Shown piece after piece: positions 40,740-49,060 of a stretch of 49,242 bases of DNA (within the stretch, counting starts at the first letter, position 1; each line of letters begins with the position of its first letter). The stretch is taken from positions 1 to 49,242 of the forward strand of contig JBBQWZ010000050.1 of assembly GCA_038210135.1 (NCBI GenBank), in the 5' to 3' direction. The notes beneath the pieces were generated by a model. That model was given only the letters and a program-made list of their open reading frames with translations, made no database searches and was not told the DNA's origin. The translations under genes were made by a program, and so were the position numbers. The stretch is from JBBQWZ01 sp038210135 (lineage in GTDB: Bacteria; Acidobacteriota; Terriglobia; Bryobacterales; Bryobacteraceae).

Positions 40740-41165
40740 CTAGCCCTCCAACACCGCGTCCATCGTGACCTTGGCGTTCAGCACTTTCGACAACGGACAA
40801 CCCGCCTTCGCTTCGGCCGCCGCTTGATCGAATTTCGCCTTGTCGCCACCCGGAATCTTCACCTTGACGTCCAGGTGACTTTCCGTAATCGCGAATCCGC
40901 CCTCGACCTTGTCGAGCGTGACGGTACAAGTCGTATTGATGCTCTCCGCCGTCATTCCCGCGGTTCCGAGCGCCAGGCTGAGGGCCATCGAGAAGCAGCC
41001 GGCGTGCGCCGCCGCGAGCAGTTCCTCCGGATTGGTTCCCACGCCGTTTTCAAAGCGGGTCGAAAACGAGTATTGCGCGCTACTCAGCGTCGTACTCTGC
41101 GTGCTGATCGCACCCTTGCCGCTCTTAATGTCGCCCTGCCACACCGCGCTTGCTGATCGTTTCAT
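40740..41165 (-). CDS. osmC: OsmC-type thiol peroxidase
   Basis: A 141-residue OsmC/Ohr-family peroxiredoxin that reduces organic hydroperoxides. The two catalytic cysteines are C57 in AAAHAGCFSMAL and C123 in EAKAGCPLSKVL, and GTNPEELLAAA is the usual helix start. The sequence is closer to OsmC than Ohr, judging by the N-terminal SASAVWQGDIKSGKGAIST. The class D repeats lie directly 3'. A small lipoprotein gene is next upstream on the same strand. Confidence 0.92.
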   Translation of the reverse strand: MKRSASAVWQGDIKSGKGAISTQSTTLSSAQYSFSTRFENGVGTNPEELLAAAHAGCFSMALSLALGTAGMTAESINTTCTVTLDKVEGGFAITESHLDVKVKIPGGDKAKFDQAAAEAKAGCPLSKVLNAKVTMDAVLEG

Positions 41166-41212
41166 AAATCTCCTCCGTTAATCGATGCGGTTCGCCGCAG
41201 TATTGTTCCGAA

Positions 41213-41569
41213 TCATTTCGCAAGTTCTTTTTCGAGCGCCGCGACGAAAGCGATCAACGCCTTCGAATCGAGTTCCTTCGATTCCGCGACCCCAAAGAAT
41301 CGATCCCGCTGAAAAGGTACCCGGCCTGTTTCCGGCTTCCAGTGTTGAAGCGCTTCAAACGCGTTGCCGCCGGATTGCATCTCCGTTAACGTTACCGTGA
41401 CGATGCCCGGACCAGAATACACGGCGCGCAAGCCCATTCCCTGCGTCCGTGTGAAGCCTTCCACTTTTTCCGGCAGCCGGACCTGGATCGGTTTACTGGC
41501 ACAAGCCGTCACGCCAAGAATCAGCAATAAATTTAAAGACAATATTTTCTGATAAGCCAGTATCCGCAT
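41213..41569 (-). CDS. Small predicted lipoprotein
   Basis: A 118-residue protein with a hydrophobic N-terminus and a lipobox-like LGVTAC (cysteine about residue 23), so it is probably lipid-anchored. The mature part (QVRLPEKVEGFTRTQGMGLRAVYSGPGIVTVTLTEM) matches no family I recognise. Its start is 16 bp from the GTG of the divergent isomerase-like gene, so their promoters overlap. Confidence 0.65.
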   Translation of the reverse strand: MRILAYQKILSLNLLLILGVTACASKPIQVRLPEKVEGFTRTQGMGLRAVYSGPGIVTVTLTEMQSGGNAFEALQHWKPETGRVPFQRDRFFGVAESKELDSKALIAFVAALEKELAK

Positions 41570-41585
41570 ATGCTACAACCTTAGC

Positions 41586-43394
41586 GTGCGCCTTGCCTTG
41601 TACCACGACACCCCTGTCTCCGAACCCCGTTTCGACGTCTTTCATGCTAAGGGAGTCCTCGCCGGGTTGAAGGCGCTCGACGCGCGCGCGAAGCGCAAGG
41701 GTCTCGAATCCCTCGACCCCACCCGTAGCCTTCTCGTCCGCATCGGCACAGAACACAATCCCGCCGTCACGAAGAACAGTTATGGCGTTTTGAATCTCAG
41801 CTGGCAGGCCGCAACCGAATCCGCCGCCTGGGCGGAAACGGTTCGCCTCGAGACGGCCACGCTCCGCGAAGCCATTCAGCAAACGCACGGCGTGCCGTTG
41901 AAGTTTCTGATCTGGGCGGGCATGGGCGGTTCCGCCGAAGACAAAAGCATGTACAACGCGTGCGGCCTGCTCAATCGCGGACCGAAATGCTACGTCCTCG
42001 ACTCCACCGATCCGGCGAAGCTCGCGGCGATTCTCGCCGACATGCGCAAGCGCAGCGGCCTGTCGGAGCGCGAAACGTTGAAGCGGACCCTCGTTGTTGG
42101 CATGGCCATGGGCATGACGTCCTACGAGCCCGTCGTCAACCTCGAACGCCTGGCCGCCCTCTATGCGCGGCACAAGATCGAAGCGCGGCCGAACTTCCTG
42201 TATATGACGCTCAGCGGCTCGCTGCTCGATCAGTTTGCCCAACCTAAGGGCTTCAAGCGGATTGAGCTTCAGCTTGACGGGCGGAATTCTACCGCCGGGC
42301 GGCATACCGGTCCGCTGACGCGCGGCAGTCTCTATCCGCTCGCGCTCGCCGGTGTCGATCTCGACGAATGGATTTCCGCCGCCAATCTTCCGGAAGAAGA
42401 TATCGACACCGCCTGGCGGCTCGCCGCGTTCCTCGATGCGCAGGGCGCCGCGGGCCGCGACAAAGTGACCTTGTTATGTTCGAAAGAAGTGAGCGGCGCC
42501 GGCGTCTGGACCAAACAGGATTTTGAAGAAAGCCTCGGCAAAAGCGAGGAGATCGGGATCAAGATCGTACTCGAATCCCCTGTGCGCCTGACCAACTATC
42601 GCGCGCCGAAAGATCCCAGGCAGGATCGGTTGTTCCTGGCGATCGCGCGAAAGGGCGACAAAGCGCTGGTCGAGAAAACCGCGGCCCTGCGGCGCGCCGG
42701 CTATCCCGTCGCGGTGCTGACGCTCGACGAACGGCCGCTGTCCGCCTACATGCAATTCATCCATTACGCCGTTTTTGGTCTCGGCTATCTGCGTCAAATG
42801 AACTTCGTCACGCAGCCGTCAGTCGAACTATACAAGAGCATCACCAGCAAGCTCATGAAGTCGCCGGCCTGGGAACGCGCCGCCGCGTCCCCGAATCGCG
42901 CCGCCTGGCGGAACCTCGTCACGCTCCGCGTCGATCACCACGAACTGCCGTCCGGCTCCGCTCCGTCCGCCTACGCGCAACTCCTCGCGAAATCGCCTTC
43001 CTGCTATGGCGAGCTGACGTTCTTCGGCGACACCCGCTACGACGTACGCGGCAAAGCGGTCCGCGCCGTGCTCGACCGTGCCGCCGAGCTTGTCTTCCGC
43101 AAAAAGCGGAAGCAGCCGGTGGACGTGTATGAGGGTCCGGCGATGAACCACAGCTATCACGAGATGATCATCGGCCACGGCGGCTGCTTCTCCACCATCG
43201 TGATCGCGGACGCGAATTCGACGTCCGATGACAGCGTTTATCACCGCACGCAGTTCCTCGCGACCGAAGAGGCGCTCGCCCAACGCGGACGCGAAGTGGT
43301 CGCCATCCACCTTAAAGATCTTTCGGAGAGGTCGCTCGACGCGCTCGACGAATTCTTCCGCGAAGCGGCGCGCGCGCTTCCGCGCGTACACTAG
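41586..43394 (+). CDS. Glucose-6-phosphate isomerase-like (SIS-fold) protein
   Basis: A 602-residue protein. The first half has a SIS/PGI-type sugar-phosphate site in FLIWAGMGGSAEDKSM, followed by CYVLDSTDPAKLAAIL. The second half has LAIARKGDKALVEKTAALRRAGYPVAVLTLD. This layout fits the phosphoglucose isomerase superfamily, though GMGGSAEDK differs from the canonical GIGGS segment and the length exceeds ordinary Pgi. It may isomerise another phosphosugar. The start is GTG. The small membrane protein, rph and rdgB genes follow closely. Confidence 0.7.
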   Translation: MRLALYHDTPVSEPRFDVFHAKGVLAGLKALDARAKRKGLESLDPTRSLLVRIGTEHNPAVTKNSYGVLNLSWQAATESAAWAETVRLETATLREAIQQTHGVPLKFLIWAGMGGSAEDKSMYNACGLLNRGPKCYVLDSTDPAKLAAILADMRKRSGLSERETLKRTLVVGMAMGMTSYEPVVNLERLAALYARHKIEARPNFLYMTLSGSLLDQFAQPKGFKRIELQLDGRNSTAGRHTGPLTRGSLYPLALAGVDLDEWISAANLPEEDIDTAWRLAAFLDAQGAAGRDKVTLLCSKEVSGAGVWTKQDFEESLGKSEEIGIKIVLESPVRLTNYRAPKDPRQDRLFLAIARKGDKALVEKTAALRRAGYPVAVLTLDERPLSAYMQFIHYAVFGLGYLRQMNFVTQPSVELYKSITSKLMKSPAWERAAASPNRAAWRNLVTLRVDHHELPSGSAPSAYAQLLAKSPSCYGELTFFGDTRYDVRGKAVRAVLDRAAELVFRKKRKQPVDVYEGPAMNHSYHEMIIGHGGCFSTIVIADANSTSDDSVYHRTQFLATEEALAQRGREVVAIHLKDLSERSLDALDEFFREAARALPRVH

Positions 43395-43404
43395 AAGTTC
43401 ACGC

Positions 43405-43542
43405 ATGGCCAAGTACAAAGCCGCAGGCACGCGGCGTCCGAAATCCACCCCGCGCAGCGCCGTTCCCTGCCTCGTCATCATCGCCGTCGGCTTCGGGATC
43501 GTATTCCTGCTGTTTTATCTCGGCATGCAGTCGGGCAAATAA
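43405..43542 (+). CDS. Small single-pass membrane protein
   Basis: A 45-residue protein: a basic, polar N-terminus (MAKYKAAGTRRPKSTPRS) then one transmembrane helix (VPCLVIIAVGFGIVFLLFYLG). It starts at ATG 43405, 10 bp after the isomerase-like stop, and its stop directly abuts the rph ATG. Tight packing on both sides supports it as a real gene; the function is unknown. Confidence 0.6.
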   Translation: MAKYKAAGTRRPKSTPRSAVPCLVIIAVGFGIVFLLFYLGMQSGK

Positions 43543-44262
43543 ATGCGAATAGATCAACGTCAACTGGACCAGCTCCGGCCGGTAACCATCACCACCGAAT
43601 ATCTGATGACCGCCGAGGGATCCGCTCTCATCGAAGTCGGCAACACGCGCGTGCTATGCGCCGCCTCGATCGAAGAATCGGTACCGGGCTTCATGCGGAA
43701 TAGCGGCAAGGGCTGGGTCACGGCGGAGTATTCGATGCTCCCCCGCGCCACCGCCACACGCACGCCTCGTGAAGTTTCAAAAGGCCGCCAGTCCGGTCGC
43801 ACGCACGAAATTCAGCGCCTGATCGGACGTAGCCTCCGCGCCGTCGTCGACATGGAACTGCTCGGCGAACGGAGCGTCATCATCGATTGCGACGTCCTGC
43901 AGGCAGACGGAGGAACCCGCACCGCGGCCATCACCGGCGCCTACGTCGCCATGGCCTGGGCCCTGAAACAGCTCCAGAAATTCGGGACGCTGAAGAAGTG
44001 GCCGGTCCGCGATTGCGTCGCCGCGACCAGCGTCGGCATCGTTGGCGGCAAGCCCATGCTCGACCTCTGCTACCAGGAGGATTCGCGCGCCGACGTGGAC
44101 ATGAACGTCGTCCTGACCGGCGAGGGCAAGTTCGTCGAAGTGCAGGCCACCGCCGAACACACCGCGTTCGACGACGACCAAATGGCCGAAATGCTCACCC
44201 TCGCGCGCAAGGGGATCGCCGAGCTCATCGCCGCCCAGAAGGCCGCTCTCGCGAAGGCGTAG
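43543..44262 (+). CDS. rph: Ribonuclease PH
   Basis: A 239-residue RNase PH, the phosphorolytic 3'-5' exonuclease that trims tRNA 3' ends. Diagnostic segments are LRPVTITTEYLMTAEGSALIEVGNTRVLCAASIEE, LPRATATRTPREVSKGRQSGRTHEIQRLIGRSLRAVVD, VIIDCDVLQADGGTRTAAITGAYVA, and DLCYQEDSRADVDMNVV. Length is as usual. The stop TAG overlaps the rdgB GTG by one base, so the pair is translationally coupled, an order common in bacteria. Confidence 0.96.
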   Translation: MRIDQRQLDQLRPVTITTEYLMTAEGSALIEVGNTRVLCAASIEESVPGFMRNSGKGWVTAEYSMLPRATATRTPREVSKGRQSGRTHEIQRLIGRSLRAVVDMELLGERSVIIDCDVLQADGGTRTAAITGAYVAMAWALKQLQKFGTLKKWPVRDCVAATSVGIVGGKPMLDLCYQEDSRADVDMNVVLTGEGKFVEVQATAEHTAFDDDQMAEMLTLARKGIAELIAAQKAALAKA

Positions 44263-44867
44263 TGAAACTGTTCTGCGCCACCTCGAATGAAGGGAAGCTG
44301 CGCGAGTTCCGCGCCGCCAGCGGACCTGACTTCGAAATTCTCCCCTTACCCGGCTTGCGTGCAATCGATGCGCCCGAAGAATCCGGCCAGACCTTCGAAG
44401 CCAACGCCATTCTCAAAGGTCGGTTTTACGGCGCACATCTTCCAGCCGAATCCGCGGAGGGATTTCTGTTTGCCGAAGACTCCGGTCTCGAAGTCAATGC
44501 CCTCGGCGGCGACCCCGGTGTATATTCCGCGCGCTTCGCCGGACCCGACGCCACCGATGCCGCGAACAACCAACATTTGCTCAAACGGCTAGAGCAGTCC
44601 GCGAACCGCGCTGCGCGATACGTCTGCGTGATCGCGCTCGTCAAGAATGGCGAAGTGCTGCGCACGTTTCGTGGAATAGTCGAAGGCGAGATTACCAGAG
44701 AGCCAAAAGGCTCGGGCGGATTTGGCTACGATCCGCTATTCTTTTATCCGCCCTTCGCGATAACGTTCGGCGAAGCGCCACCCGAACGCAAAGCCGCTGT
44801 CAGCCACCGGGCGGAGGCGCTTGCCGAAATGTTCGCGTTTCTTCGCGGGTACGCTCGCGCTCACTAA
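44262..44867 (+). CDS. rdgB: XTP/dITP diphosphatase (RdgB/HAM1)
   Basis: A protein of about 201 residues beginning VKLFCATSNEGKLREF, the Ham1 signature. Further motifs are FLFAEDSGLEVNALGGDPGVYSARFAG, GSGGFGYDPLFF and AAVSHRAEAL. It hydrolyses non-canonical purine triphosphates (XTP, dITP) to keep them out of DNA. GTG 44262 overlaps the last base of the rph stop. It is convergent with the NTF2-like gene, with a class B repeat between. Confidence 0.95.
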   Translation: MKLFCATSNEGKLREFRAASGPDFEILPLPGLRAIDAPEESGQTFEANAILKGRFYGAHLPAESAEGFLFAEDSGLEVNALGGDPGVYSARFAGPDATDAANNQHLLKRLEQSANRAARYVCVIALVKNGEVLRTFRGIVEGEITREPKGSGGFGYDPLFFYPPFAITFGEAPPERKAAVSHRAEALAEMFAFLRGYARAH

Positions 44868-44907
44868 ACTTTCGCGCCTTGAACCCCCACCCAGTCCCAG
44901 CACCGAA

Positions 44908-44927
44908 CCGCGACCGTCAGGGAGCGG
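44908..44927 (+). repeat. Class B hairpin repeat (GTCA loop)
   Basis: The core is CCGCGACCGTCAGGGAGCGG with GAA and AC flanks. It lies in the gap between the convergent rdgB and NTF2-like genes. Confidence 0.8.
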
Positions 44928-44956
44928 ACGCCTCCCCTGCAGCCACGCCACGAACG

Positions 44957-45481
44957 TCACTTCGGATTCGCGATCCGGAAATCAGGCCCCTTCGACGTCG
45001 AACAATTGGAGCAGTGGTCGTAACTGAGAATCCGCGTAATCTTCCACGCACCATCTTTGTTCTGCCACACGTGGGTGAACTTGGCCGCTCCACTACCGTC
45101 CGGACACTTGCCCTTCTTCGGATCGCAGAACAAATGGATCCCTGTCTCCACCGCCCCGTATCCATTCAGCGGAAACACCCGCAGGGTGCCCGGTACAAGA
45201 TCCCGCCGGACCTTGCCGCAAATGTTGTTCTTCACCGCATCGACCGTATTCTGGCGACCAACCATTAGTCCGCCGACGTCGTGATAGAACTCAAGATCCT
45301 CCGCCAGCAGCGATCCGAATTTCGGCAGATCGCAAGTGTTGTACGCGTCGAACAGCGCCGCATCAAGATCCGCAATCGTGCGGTACAGCTGATCGTGTTC
45401 CGGCTTTTGTCCGTACAACCCACCAGCCAAAACCGGCAACAGCAGCAAAGGCAGTTTTCGCAAAGCGTTCGTGAAGAGCAT
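44957..45481 (-). CDS. Exported NTF2-like (SnoaL/DUF4440) protein
   Basis: About 174 residues. A signal peptide (MLFTNALRKLPLLLLPVLAGGLYGQ) precedes an NTF2-like domain (TIADLDAALFDAYNTCDLPKFGSLLAEDLEFYHDVGGLMVG, then KFTHVWQNKDGAWKITRILSYDH). The cone-shaped fold serves many enzymes and binding proteins, so the role is open. Paired cysteines in the mature part may form disulfides outside the cell. ATG 45481 starts the signal peptide; the frame is open to 45523. It lies just 3' of another exported protein gene on the same strand. Confidence 0.75.
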   Translation of the reverse strand: MLFTNALRKLPLLLLPVLAGGLYGQKPEHDQLYRTIADLDAALFDAYNTCDLPKFGSLLAEDLEFYHDVGGLMVGRQNTVDAVKNNICGKVRRDLVPGTLRVFPLNGYGAVETGIHLFCDPKKGKCPDGSGAAKFTHVWQNKDGAWKITRILSYDHCSNCSTSKGPDFRIANPK

Positions 45482-45531
45482 TCGCCATGAATACGACGAA
45501 CGCGCGAAACTAGTTCCGCCCACCGCCCGGC

Positions 45532-47022
45532 TTACCAGACCTGCCGGAGCTCCGTCACATCCACATTCGGACGCTCGGTGTTATTCGTACCCATCACCTG
45601 ACCGCTCGGCGAATGCACGTAATAGTAATTCTTACCCGAAACCGCCTCGTATTTTTGCCCCGTATACGGATCCTCCAACCGCACCCGATCGCGGTTGCCA
45701 TCGGCCCGCCGCTCCGACATCACGTCGTTCGATTTCTGCCTGCCCCAATACTCGTCGCTGCGCACCTTCGATACGTAATCGCCAGTCTCCTTGGTGATTT
45801 GGCTGACCTTGGCCGTCGTGCCCTGCTGCGTCCGCGCCCATTCCGCACTCGCAACATACGTCTGCCGCCCATGATCCTGAACCGCGAGCGCGATCCGCGC
45901 CTGGTCCTCCGGAGCCGTCCATCCGCCGATCACCATCGGATACCAGGAACCCATTCCCGCAATCACAGTCACCTGTGTGCCGCCCAGAATCGTGCCCACG
46001 AACTTCTGCCCGTTGCGCATGTATTGGAAATCGATCTCGCCATAGGTCGTCGTCTTTTGCATGCCCGCCACCGGATACTGGCGAGCCACCTGATCGGCTT
46101 GCGCCTGCAAATCCGTCCGGTTCTTACGATTCACTATTTGAATCTGTACGCCCGGCAAGTAGAACCGCCGCAGCACGAATTCGGCGAACTGGATGCCTTG
46201 CATATATTGCGCCGTGTTCGGCCCCGGAGGCAGACCTTGCACCGGAAGATTGAAGATGCCCGGCAACTGCGGCTCCTGCGTCCACAAAATGATCTTGCCA
46301 TCCGGCGACGAGATCTTCAGCCACTGCTTAACATCCACCGCCGTCCGGCGGTATGTGCCGCCCTGCGTATTCCAACCCACCGGAACTTCCAGCGTGAAAG
46401 CCCCCTCGCGCGGATCCATGAAGCGCTGGAATCGCAACGCCGGACCCGCCTCGGTCCCATTCCGCGCACCCTGCGCACCGCCTCCGCCCGGGCCTCCCGT
46501 TACTACGAAGCTCTGCACCACCCGAATCAGCTCGTCCTTGCGGGGCTCATATTGAAATGCCGGAGCTCCAATCGCGTACATCATCCCGGCGCCTTGCTGA
46601 ATCGAAACCAGTAGACCCGCCTTCGAGTCGCCCCACCGGCTCGCATATTCCATCTGGCCGATCGCGTCATCCGTTTGCGCGCGCCGTTCACGCACTTGGC
46701 CAACCCGCGCCCGTCCAAACACTGATCCGAATTTCGAAGGAACCTGCTGCATCCACTGCTTCGCGCCGACGTTCGCCTTTTCGAAGAACGCGTGGATCAG
46801 CACCACCGACGATCCGTCCGCGCTGTGCGCGTAAATGGTCTTCGCGTCCGGTGTCTCGACAACCCAGCCCGGCGGGTGCGAAAGACGGAAGCCGTTCTTA
46901 TCGTTATGTTCGACCCACCCCTGAGCAAACGCCCCTTGCGCGATGAGCAAACAGGCTCCGGCCGCCAACGCCGCCGTCCAGCTTCGCCTTATCTTCGCGT
47001 TCGCATTCCGAATGGGTTTCAT
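45532..47022 (-). CDS. Large exported protein of unknown function
   Basis: About 496 residues with a signal peptide (ALAAGACLLIAQGAFAQ). Two similar regions follow: residues about 35-165 (WVEHNDKNGFRLSHPPGWVVETPDAKTIYAHS) and about 185-340 (PREGAFTLEVPVGWNTQGGT). Each looks like the PsbP/DcrB-like fold that often begins F-x-hydrophobic-P-x-GW. The tail (SERRADGNRDRVRLEDPYTGQKYEAVSGKNYYY) is polar. The function is unknown. ATG 47022 has CAGGAG about 9 nt upstream; the frame is open to 47184. Confidence 0.65.
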   Translation of the reverse strand: MKPIRNANAKIRRSWTAALAAGACLLIAQGAFAQGWVEHNDKNGFRLSHPPGWVVETPDAKTIYAHSADGSSVVLIHAFFEKANVGAKQWMQQVPSKFGSVFGRARVGQVRERRAQTDDAIGQMEYASRWGDSKAGLLVSIQQGAGMMYAIGAPAFQYEPRKDELIRVVQSFVVTGGPGGGGAQGARNGTEAGPALRFQRFMDPREGAFTLEVPVGWNTQGGTYRRTAVDVKQWLKISSPDGKIILWTQEPQLPGIFNLPVQGLPPGPNTAQYMQGIQFAEFVLRRFYLPGVQIQIVNRKNRTDLQAQADQVARQYPVAGMQKTTTYGEIDFQYMRNGQKFVGTILGGTQVTVIAGMGSWYPMVIGGWTAPEDQARIALAVQDHGRQTYVASAEWARTQQGTTAKVSQITKETGDYVSKVRSDEYWGRQKSNDVMSERRADGNRDRVRLEDPYTGQKYEAVSGKNYYYVHSPSGQVMGTNNTERPNVDVTELRQVW

Positions 47023-47101
47023 GTTTCCGGTCTCCTGCGTCGTAATCGTTCCTGTCTGGAATAGCGGAGTCTGGACCAAAATCCCCTCAACCATCTGAAG
47101 A

Positions 47102-47125
47102 CGACTACAATCCGTATAGTAGTCG
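47102..47125. promoter_or_regulatory. Inverted repeat abutting the NicO-like start
   Basis: Arms CGACTAC and GTAGTCG flank a 10-bp spacer and end at the base before ATG 47126. TACAAT within it is a possible -10. The symmetry suggests an operator for a metal-responsive or other repressor; the identity of the regulator is unknown. Confidence 0.45.
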
Positions 47126-48940
47126 ATGCTTCGCAGAATCCTATTCCTGATCCCCGGCCTGCTCCTCGCCCACCCGATGGGCAACTTCAGCGTTAGCCAT
47201 TACACGCGGATCGAAATGAATGCCCACGGCGCGGACGTCCGCTATGCGCTCGATCTCGCGGAAGTACCGACGTTTGAGCTACTGCGCGATTGGAAACTGG
47301 AAAAAGGAAGTCCGCGCGAGGACCTGCTCGCCAAAGCGAATCAGCAGATGCGGACTTGGCTGCCCGGCCTCGATTTCCGCGCCGATTCGAAAGCCGTCGT
47401 TCCGGAGATCGAATCCGTCGATATCGTTCTCTCCGACGGAGCCGCCGGACTGCCCGTCGCCCACATCACCGCCAAACTGAAGCTCGCCGGAATCGCGCCC
47501 GGCACGCTGACCTTTGAAGACCGCAACTTCGCTGAACGCGCCGGCTGGAAGGAGATCGTCATCGCCTCCGCCAACGGAGCGACTCTCTCCAAAACCAGCC
47601 ATTCGAGCGACGAACGCAGCAAAGGCCTCACCGCCTATCCGGCCGATCCTCTCGCCGCGCCCCCGCAGGACCTCCGCGCGGCTTTGACCTGGACCGCCCT
47701 TCCGGTCGCGACGCCACAAAGCAGCGAGCCGAAAGTAGTCGCCACAAACAAAATCCAAACACCCGTCGTCGTCCCGATTCCTCAGCCGACACCCACTGCG
47801 GTCAGCCAGTCTTCGCCATCCGCCGCGAATCCCGCGGCCCGGAAACAGGCCGGCGAAGTCACCAAGGGCGATTACCTCTCGCGCCTCCTGAGCAACAAAG
47901 AACTCTCTGCCAGCATGATCTTCCTGGGCCTCCTCGTCGCCTTTGGAATTGGAGCTGTCCACGCCACTTCGCCCGGTCACGGCAAGACCCTCGTAGCGGC
48001 CTACCTGGTCGGATCAAAGGGAACCACGAAGCACGCCGTTATCCTCGGCGCGATGACCACCTTCACCCATACCATCAGCGTCTTCGCCCTCGGCCTGGTG
48101 ACGCTTTTCCTGTCGCAGTACATTCTTCCCGAAACGCTGCTGCCCTGGCTTGGAGCTATCTCCGGCCTCTCGATCGTCGCCGTGGGTGGATCGCTCTTCT
48201 ACAAGAGGTTCCGCAAACTGCGCCGCGATAAAGCCTCTCACTCGGATGCCCCGGCTGTCGCTCACCTGCATTCTCACGATCACTCGCCAGCCGATCCGAA
48301 GCCGCACGTCCACAGCCACGCCGACGGGCATACGCACGATCACGATCATGACCACGCGCATGCGCACGCCCAAGGCATAGCTCACTCCCACGCACCCAAG
48401 CACGAACACTCACACGATCACGATCACGCCCACGGAATCGCTCACTCCCATGCGGCCAAGCACGATCACGATCATGACCACGCGCATGCCCATGCTCACG
48501 GAATCGCTCATACACACCCGGCCAAGCACGACCACGGGCATTCCCACGCCGCCGGACTCGTTCACGACCACGGCGACGGAAACATGCACAGCCACGATGT
48601 CCCGGAAGAGATCACCATCGGCGGCCTGATCGCCCTCGGAGCCAGTGGCGGACTCGTACCCTGCCCGTCCGCGTTGGTCCTCTTGCTGACCTCGATTGCG
48701 TTAGGCAGAATTGGACTCGGCCTGCTCCTGCTGACTTCGTTCAGCCTCGGCCTGGCATCCGTCCTGGTCGGAATCGGTCTGCTGGTCCTCTACGCTAAAA
48801 GCTTCCTGCCGCAATCGAAGCGCATAACCGGCCATCCCGCCTTCCAACTCGTGCCCGTCCTCTCAGCCGCAGCCATCGTCATCATCGGCTGCCTCATGAC
48901 CGGCGTCTCCCTAGGCTGGGTCCGCGGCTTCTCCGCTTGA
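47126..48940 (+). CDS. NicO/RcnA-type nickel-cobalt exporter with histidine-rich loop
   Basis: About 604 residues. A signal peptide and a 230-residue periplasmic domain (MGNFSVSHYTRIEMNAHGADVRYALDLAEVP) are followed by a NicO-type membrane domain. This has FGIGAVHATSPGHGKTLVAAYLVGSKGT and a later ASGGLVPCPSALVLLL, typical of NicO/RcnA divalent metal exporters. Residues about 380-493 form a loop with roughly 40 histidines in three imperfect repeats, each starting GIAH. It probably buffers nickel, cobalt or zinc for efflux. The stop codon TGA is part of the class A repeat context. Confidence 0.88.
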   Translation: MLRRILFLIPGLLLAHPMGNFSVSHYTRIEMNAHGADVRYALDLAEVPTFELLRDWKLEKGSPREDLLAKANQQMRTWLPGLDFRADSKAVVPEIESVDIVLSDGAAGLPVAHITAKLKLAGIAPGTLTFEDRNFAERAGWKEIVIASANGATLSKTSHSSDERSKGLTAYPADPLAAPPQDLRAALTWTALPVATPQSSEPKVVATNKIQTPVVVPIPQPTPTAVSQSSPSAANPAARKQAGEVTKGDYLSRLLSNKELSASMIFLGLLVAFGIGAVHATSPGHGKTLVAAYLVGSKGTTKHAVILGAMTTFTHTISVFALGLVTLFLSQYILPETLLPWLGAISGLSIVAVGGSLFYKRFRKLRRDKASHSDAPAVAHLHSHDHSPADPKPHVHSHADGHTHDHDHDHAHAHAQGIAHSHAPKHEHSHDHDHAHGIAHSHAAKHDHDHDHAHAHAHGIAHTHPAKHDHGHSHAAGLVHDHGDGNMHSHDVPEEITIGGLIALGASGGLVPCPSALVLLLTSIALGRIGLGLLLLTSFSLGLASVLVGIGLLVLYAKSFLPQSKRITGHPAFQLVPVLSAAAIVIIGCLMTGVSLGWVRGFSA

Positions 48941-48941
48941 A

Positions 48942-48961
48942 CCCGGAGCGTAAGCGACGGG
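48942..48961 (+). repeat. Class A hairpin repeat
   Basis: Consensus core CCCGGAGCGTAAGCGACGGG. The TGA in its usual left flank (GCTTGAA) is the stop codon of the NicO-like gene. Confidence 0.85.
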
Positions 48962-49060
48962 ACCACAGACTTACCTGCGCTCGAAACCGTACACCGCGAA
49001 AATCCGAGCCGCGACCAGAGCGAGCCAAAGGCACGCGCCGGAAGCGGACCACAACTCCCT

